From Ipomoea triloba (Eukaryota > Streptophyta > Magnoliopsida > Solanales > Convolvulaceae), in NCBI RefSeq assembly GCF_003576645.1, contig NC_044922.1, positions 4,064,421 through 4,128,420 of the forward strand: DNA of 64,000 bases, read 5' to 3'. This document shows, in pieces, positions 57,700 through 64,000 of the stretch (within the stretch, counting starts at the first letter, position 1; every line of letters begins with the position of its first letter). The translations under genes and the position numbers were made by a program. A model generated the notes under the pieces. It was given only the letters and a program-made list of their open reading frames with translations, was not told the origin of the DNA and did no database searches.

Positions 57700-58110
57700 C
57701 AAAACACACCCCTAAAGTTTTTAAATGGTACACCTTCCGTAAGCATGCCTACACAGACCACACACCTTAACCTAAGAACACAAACCACGCACACACATAA
57801 AGTTTTTAAATAGTGCACTTCATACACAAACTAGGCACCTTAAGCACACAAATAAAACACTTTAAGAACACAAACCACGTACGCACCTAATGTTTTAAAA
57901 CGACACACCTTAAGTTTCAACATTAACGTTGTGACGCACCTTAAAGCATACAAATCTTGCACCTTAAGAAGAAAAACCACGCATCTAAAATTTTTGGTTG
58001 ACGCACCTTAAGTTTCAACACTGAATCACCTTAAGCATACAAACCACGCACATTAAAAAGGAATATTACATACGCACCTTAAGAAGGAAACCACGCACCT
58101 AAGCAACCGC
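57700..58110. repeat. GCACCTTAAG repeat array, one orientation
   Basis: More than ten imperfect units built on CGCACCTTAAG, AACACAAACCACGC and AAAGTTTTTAAA. The complementary motif CTTAAGGTGCG fills 58855-59110. Confidence 0.7.
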
Positions 58111-58700
58111 ACAAAATGATCATGCCAGAATAATACTAGGACCAAATGGGAGCGTGGAGTGTTATGATAAAAAGGACTAAAAATAGACTGTCGCCTATAA
58201 ATACATGACCAAAAATGAAATTAATTCTATTGAAAACTTTATTTATATTTAATTTGAATTGATTGTTTATTGTATCTGATTTGAACAGCAATAATAATTA
58301 TATATTGTATTAATTCATTTAACTGGAAGGAAATAGCTTAAGTTTCACCATTACATTGTTTAATGAATTGGCTTCAAGAGCCTCTCAAAATTATTATTTA
58401 TAATTAATTATTTATTTATTTCCGTTATAGTTTGATTTCTAATTGATTTCTTTTTGTGTTTTTAATGCTTTTGTTTATTTGATGGGTCACCACAGTGTTG
58501 AACTTTTGTGTTTGTCCGAATGGTTTGACAGACTTTTATACTAGTCTACTCCGTATCTCTTATTTCTTTATTTAGGTTTGTTAAACTTTTTGCTGCAAGT
58601 TGGTGGGACCTCCTCTTCGTTATATATTCAACATAATTGTCATTAAAAATGCCAAAAAAGATTTTCAAAAAAAAAATGTCAAAAAAGAACACACACACAT
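58111..58700. other. AT-rich intergenic DNA
   Basis: No gene seen between the two CTTAAGGTGCG-type arrays. Confidence 0.4.
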
Positions 58701-58704
58701 ATTG

Positions 58705-59275
58705 AGAGAGAAATCAATTGCGATAATAGGCTTTAGGTAAAAGATGGAGTTTAATCTCAACCATTGATCTAATCAAAATCAACAGTCCAGATTGAAGAAA
58801 ATTTTTTAAAAAAATGCAGTGACAATTTAGTCTTTTTGCGTATTGGTCAAAATTAAGGTGCGTCATTTTCTTTCTTAAGGTGTGTGGTTTTTGTGAATAA
58901 GGTACGCCAGTTTTTCAGTTGAGAACTTAAGGTGTATCAGTCTAAAGTTTTAGGTGCGTCGTTTTCCTTTTTATTGTGCGTATATTTAAAGCTTAATGTA
59001 TGTGCGTCATCACTTTTCTAGTTTGTGCATCAGTTTAAACTTAATGTGTGTTATTTTATATGTTAAGATGCATGATTTTATAACTTAAGATGCGTAGTTT
59101 TTTATTTTAAGGTGCATCAGTTTGATATAGTTGATCATTTGCATGCATGTTGGCAGAACCACGTTTTTTAAAATAATTTTTCTTGATTTGAGCCGTTGAT
59201 CTAGATTAGATCAATGGCTCAGATCTCACCCCATCTTTTAGTTGGGGGAGTCTTCCCGGGCGAATTGATTCATAT
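58705..59275. mobile_element. Inverted-end element with CTTAAGGTGCG repeats inside
   Basis: Left end around ATCAATTGCG...AAAAGATGGAG...CCATTGATCTAATC and right end around GATCAATGGCTCAGATC...CATCTTTTAG...CGAATTGAT form imperfect inverted repeats of 65-100 bp. The core (58855-59110) is an array of TTAAGGTGCG and AAGGTGTG units. No protein; exact ends uncertain. Confidence 0.55.
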
Positions 59276-59487
59276 ATATAAAGAGTCTCTACAAATGATG
59301 AAACATAATTTTTTTTCGACGTATTATGTATTGGTGATTCCAAGTCAAACTCCACCACTATATAGTCTTTTTTTTCTTTTTATTTTTATGAAAAAAAAAA
59401 TTATTGAAATCATAATTAAGAAAACAAAAAATAGCGGGGCATAGGCCAGACCCTCAAGAAACGAACACAAATTTACATAAAAACTAA

Positions 59488-60150
59488 GGGTGTGTTTGGA
59501 AAGCAGGAAAATGGTTTCTGGAAAATGATTTCTGGAAAATGAGTCATTTTCCAGAAAATATTTTCCTTTCTTGTGTTTGGCTGTAGAACAGAAAACTGTG
59601 TTGGTGTGTTTGGCTCATTTTCCAGAAAATGGGTAGGAAAATGAACAGAATTATATAATTGAATATTTTAATTAATTTGTTTAAATGTAACAACATTTAT
59701 AACAAATATATGATCCAAAAAATAAAATAATCACAAAAAAAATCACAACAAAATAATATCTATCTCAAAAAAAAATAAAAAATAAAAGTGGCCGACTGAT
59801 TTCAGATGTCAAATAAAAAAAATAAAACTCATAATATCTATCTCATAATAAAAATAAATAAATTATTACTTAAAAACAAAAAGAAAAAGTTGAAGATGTC
59901 AAGAAGATGAAGAAGTTAAAGCATTTAGGAGGCCTAAGGAGATGGAAGAAGCAAAGGAGAAGGAAGAAGCAAACTTCCGGAAAATGACTTCTCCCAAAAA
60001 AAAAGGGGAAATCATTTTCCATAAAATTGGGCTTATTTTCCATTGACCAAGAAGTTCATTTCCATTTACTCTATTTTTCCCTCCTTCCCAAACACCAAAA
60101 ACCCGGAAAATGATTTCCAGAAATCATTTTTCGGGTTTCCAAACACACCC
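59488..60150 (+). mobile_element. Tourist/PIF-Harbinger-like MITE, copy 1 (663 bp)
   Basis: The ends GGGTGTGTTTGGAAA and TTTCCAAACACACCC are flanked by TAA on both sides (59485-59487, 60151-60153), the 3-bp duplication of PIF/Harbinger. GGAAAATGA repeats fill both ends. No transposase. Confidence 0.75.
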
Positions 60151-60184
60151 TAATTAACAATAAGATTTTTATTTACCCTTCTTA

Positions 60185-60871
60185 GGTGTGTTTGGAAACC
60201 CGGAAAATGATTTCTGAAAATCATTTCCCGGGTTTTAGGTGTTTGGAAAGAGGGTGGAAAAGGTGGTCAATGGAAAATGAGCCCCTAGTCAATGGAAAAT
60301 AACCTCATTTTTCAGGAAAATGACTTCTCATTTTTTTGAGGAGAAGTCATTTTCCAAATCGCTAATCAGACTCTCACTTCTCGCCTCTCGCTTCTACTCT
60401 TGGCTCCCAGACTTCCAGTTTTCGAAACCAGTCAGGCGTTTTCTGCTCGGAAATTGGTTTCCGACTGGTTTGCGAAACTAGTCCGACTGACTGGTTCTGT
60501 AAACCAGTCGGTTGATTGGTTTGCGAAACCAGTGTCAACTGGTTTCGCAAACCAGTTGAAACCAGTAAATCCACTGGTTTCGCAAACCAGTGGATTTACT
60601 GGTTTTGAATTTAATTTTTTTTTTTTGCATTTTATTTTGATTTTTTGTAATAAATGATGAAAATTATTATTATAAATATTGTTATATTTAAACAAATTAA
60701 TTAAAATATTTAATTAATACAATTTTATTCATTTTCCTACCCATTTTCTGGAAAATGAATCAAACACACAAAGATAGTTTTCTGCTCTGCATCCAAACAC
60801 AAGAAAGGAAAATGATTTCTGGAAAATGATTCATTTTCCAGAAGTCATTTTCCTGCTTTCCAAACACACCC
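60185..60871 (-). mobile_element. Tourist/PIF-Harbinger-like MITE, copy 2, inverted (687 bp)
   Basis: The left end GGTGTGTTTGGAAACCCGG matches the complement of copy 1's right end, and the right end GGAAAATGA/CCTGCTTTCCAAACACACCC matches the complement of copy 1's left end. So the two copies lie head to head, 34 bp apart. The middle holds an unrelated ACTGGTTT palindrome cluster. Confidence 0.7.
60562..60602. repeat. Perfect 19-bp hairpin in an ACTGGTTT palindrome cluster
   Basis: Arms 60562-60580 and 60584-60602 are exact complements around CGC. From 60425 to 60605 the same GACTGGTTTGCGAAACCAGT-like palindromes recur several times. Confidence 0.95.
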
Positions 60872-60892
60872 TAAAAGGAAAAGAAGACATTT

Positions 60893-61155
60893 AGGCCTTG
60901 TTTGGTAAATGACGGTTAGCTGATTGGGTTAGAAGGTATGATTTGTTGATAACATTAGCTGGTTGTAGAAAGTTGTTTGATAAATTAGCTGTTAGCTGAT
61001 AGCTGTTTGGTATAATTTCTTTTTTCAAAAAGCTATTTGAAAAGGCTGCTTTGAGTACCTTTTGAATTTTAGTATTTTGGAGTTACAAAAAGCTTATTAA
61101 CCAAACACTTATATTGACTTTTTAACCAAGTCAAACACTTAAATAATCCGGCCTA
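60893..61155 (+). mobile_element. MITE of the TGTTTGGTAAAT family
   Basis: Begins GGCCTTGTTTGGTAAATGAC and contains GATTGGGTTAGAAGGTAT and TTAGCTG units as in the copy at 264-459. A third, weaker relative lies near 61992-62190. Confidence 0.55.
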
Positions 61156-61597
61156 TGCATCTTCATACATATCATAAAATTAAAAATCGCACCTTATCTC
61201 CTTCTCCTTAAATGAGAAATAACGTTATGCAAATGTGGACTAATATTCAATCTCCTACTCCATGTTATTTAGGAGAATGATGAAAGGGAGTATGGGATGG
61301 TTTACCAAAATGAAGAAATGGAGGATTTTTTGAAAAAATAGAGATGATATATCTTCAATTTGTTGAGTATAACATAATATAAAATATAATTGTACAATTA
61401 TTTAATATAGCAGCTAAAACATTTTGTTGGGAGCTTAGGTTACGAAACAAAACAATCTTTCAATTCAATTTTATCTTGAATCAAATCTCTTGTCATGAGC
61501 ATGGATATTTTACCTTAGATATCGATCAGAGAAACTTTAAATCTCATGGTTAGTTGTTTTATGGTGGATTTTCTGGGTTACATAAAAAAAAATTTCA

Positions 61598-61628
<31 letters not shown>

Positions 61629-62838
61629 TAAACTATGAAGTGAAATATTATCGAAATCCCTATTCTTTTTTCAAGAGGAATCTTTGAAATAGGCAAGTAG
61701 CTGGTTATATTAAATTGATCAACATATATAAATTGATATATTTAAAGTAATCTTAATTGTGTACTGCGTCTTAATTATATTATTTATGATTAATTCAATT
61801 TAATAGTTATTTATTATACTTTATAATACTTGTTATTGAATACTTATGTTAGTTGCAATCCATTAATATTCTAATTATTCTATCGAAAAAAATTACATTA
61901 TTAATGCTATTTAATTAGTTTTATTTTGACGCTCACTTAACTGACTTAAGGTCTTAAGCCCTCAAAAAATAGTAATAACATATTCAATTTGGCCTTGTTT
62001 AAGTTGTTTGGCAATTAGTGGTTAGTGGTTAGTTGTTAACGGTTAGTAATTAATTAAAACGTCACGTTAGCTATTAACTTATTATGTTATCTAGTTTGAC
62101 TAGTTGATAATATTAACACTTTATAAAGAAATTTTTGATAAAATTTGTTACTAGCAGGTAGTTGATAAAATGTAAATTGACTTTTAAGGACGTGAATATA
62201 TTTTATAATAATAATTTATTAATTACATTATAATTATATTTAATAAATAATAATAAATTAAAAATAAACTTTATAATAATAAAAATAAAAACTAAAGAAC
62301 ATTTAATAAAATATATTTAAATAAAACTGCCACTTGGAGTAGTTTATTCATATCAACTAATTACATTTTATTTTAAAAAAATATATAATTTACCCTAAAA
62401 ATTCTTAAGATACCTTCTTTATAATTATGAGAACAATTTCATATAGTAAAAAGTAAGAAGTGATCATAACCACATTTGCTTTTTCCAGAAGGAGCACTGC
62501 ATTTATTTCTTCTAGAAAGAGCACTCCAAGCAGTAGTTGGTCAGGAAATTGGATGGTAGGATCAAATGTGATACAAATTATATAGTCATGCACTTAATTA
62601 TAAAATTTTAATACTCAATGACTAAATATGATTCATGTATAATAGTCAAGGGATCAAAAGTGAAATTTATTAATTTTCATTTGATTATTGCATGATCCAA
62701 TTATAAGTAACAATAGATATAAATAGTATTTAATATCGAAAAAATATTTCTTAGATTAGATTTGTCACTAAATATTTTAGTGATGCGACATGATATATAT
62801 TTTTTTGGTGAATGGGATGGACCTAAAGGTCCCAAAGA
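61156..62838. other. AT-rich intergenic DNA
   Basis: No gene seen. An (AAT)n microsatellite lies at about 61601-61628. Confidence 0.4.
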
Positions 62839-62990
62839 TTAGCGACGTTTACTTGTCGCAAGGCTTTCGATCAGACCGTCCGGAGGGTGCTCAAGGATTG
62901 ACGTGTCCCACGGAGAGTTTTGGTCCATGTTGGCGAGGGAGTCAGCGTATTGGTTCCCCTCCCTGAGGATATGAACAATCTTAATGACCT
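62839..62990 (-). pseudogene. RNase H-like domain tail of a retroelement
   Basis: The minus strand reads IKIVHILREGNQYADSLANM and continues to LIESLATSKRR and a stop. This is the C-terminal end of a plant RNase H-like (RVT_3) domain, where H...R..N..AD.LAN is the conserved signature. Nothing upstream in the window continues it. A truncated fragment, better preserved than the one at 4814-5116. Confidence 0.65.
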
Positions 62991-64000
62991 GAAATATATT
63001 GATATGTGTCATAATTGTTTTATATTTATTAGTTACCTATAACTTGACTAATTATTCTACAACGAGTAAATTGTATAATATCACTACATGTGATAGAATT
63101 TTTGGTAAAAATATTTTGATAAAGAAGGTAAGTGAAAGGAAAGAGAATTATACAAAGCAAAATAGCTTCAAATTTTACCTCAAAATTTTATAATTTCCTA
63201 TATATATATATATTGAAGCACTAAAATATATATTATTTATGAAAAGTTCTCATGTATCTATTATTACCGACACTATAATCTATATATCCCATGCATGGTT
63301 ATATTGTATAAAATTAATATTATAGGCCTTCCTTATTATTTATTTATGTATTAATTTTTGGTCATTCCAATGGAAGATACTGGAGCTAGATGTCAAAAGA
63401 AACATGACAATATCTTCACTATGTAACATCTCAAACTTGATTGTTTTCATGATTTTGGTGGCTGAAACTTGAAAGTTTCTTCCTTCAATTCACCACCAAA
63501 ATAAATAAATAAATAATAAAAGACGACGACGACGACAAGTCGACAACAACAATAACAGTAATAAAGTTGAGAATCGAATGCGAAAATTCATATTAGGATT
63601 ATTGTCAATCGACTATATGATCAGTTCAATCTATATAAAAATGATAATAGAGATATATTGTTAATAATTTTTAAAAAGAAAAATCTAATTAAATTTTGCA
63701 AAAAAAAATAACAAAACAAAACAAAAAACAAGTCTAATTACATGGTTCACAAGCTTCATAACCGTCTCATGTTTTAAATTATATAATTATTAAATTTTAA
63801 CAGATTTTTATTAAGTTTGAATTAAATATAATATTCATGAAGATGAATAATATGAGTGCTATTGTTGGTATACAAACTCGAGTATGATCATCATCTGTTC
63901 CCAATCAAAATCAAATCTTACATTATATATATATATATATATATCATGACATTTGACTCCATTCTTAATCCCCATTTGCTGATGTTTTACTCATTCAAAT
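62991..64000. other. AT-rich intergenic DNA to the window edge
   Basis: Small microsatellites (GAC)n at about 63521-63537 and (TA)n at about 63925-63944. No gene seen. Confidence 0.4.

Noticed and set aside
57612..57827. Minus-strand frame with CVCVVCVLRLRCVVCV
   Set aside because: Produced by the CACCTTAAG and ACACAAAC repeat array plus a TA microsatellite.
1..64000. CRISPR arrays, bacterial operons, phage or virus genes
   Set aside because: None seen; all coding content is plant nuclear genes and plant transposons.

Overview
This window is nuclear DNA from a flowering plant, very probably a eudicot. The genes have many GT-AG introns, the background is AT-rich and full of short transposons, and the proteins are plant-type (BASIC PENTACYSTEINE, MAP65, cyclin J18, MS1-like PHD, type I inositol 5-phosphatase). 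A genus cannot be fixed from sequence alone. The frequent TACGGAGTA/ACTCCGTA motif makes me lean towards Convolvulaceae (Ipomoea-like), but this is only a guess.

Genes, left to right. (1) 489-1344 (-): first two coding exons of an MS1/MMD1-type PHD-finger protein; the rest lies beyond the left edge. (2) 7839-8696 (+) and (3) 13893-14744 (-): two BASIC PENTACYSTEINE (GAGA-binding) genes facing tail to tail, each with a CT/GA-rich leader and a leader intron. (4) 18225-19415 (-): a two-exon ANTH-domain clathrin assembly protein. (5) 21286-22410 (-): a small two-exon protein of unknown function. (6) 26278-29860 (-): an 11-exon MAP65 microtubule bundler of 595 aa. (7) 41270-48058 (-): an eight-exon cyclin J18 homologue (231 aa) with two long introns and one non-canonical donor site. 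(8) 53071-57287 (-): an eight-exon type I inositol polyphosphate 5-phosphatase (467 aa). Exons were assembled by hand from splice sites, phase and family similarity.

The space between genes is mostly mobile DNA, and several elements have exact boundaries. These are a young 2.7-kb LTR element with LTRs identical as read (37582-40291), which lacks gag-pol but carries a repeat-built ORF; a 1.0-kb Pack-MULE that captured the start of a B-lectin receptor kinase gene (50843-51844, perfect 9-bp target duplication); a long-hairpin MULE (11380-11892, perfect 9-bp duplication); and a hAT element (9443-10067, perfect 8-bp duplication) nested in a PIF/Harbinger-like element (9258-10750). There are also two more hAT-like elements, an oppositely oriented pair of Tourist-like elements (59488-60871), at least two SINE-like families with several copies each, a decayed Ty3/gypsy reverse transcriptase (16190-17060) and two RNase H fragments.

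The genes do not form a pathway. Several are typical of dividing or growing plant cells (cyclin J18, MAP65, BPC), but the co-location is probably incidental. The most interesting features are the non-autonomous LTR element with its repeat ORF, the Pack-MULE, the BPC pair with candidate self-regulatory GA leaders, and the non-canonical intron in cyclin J18.
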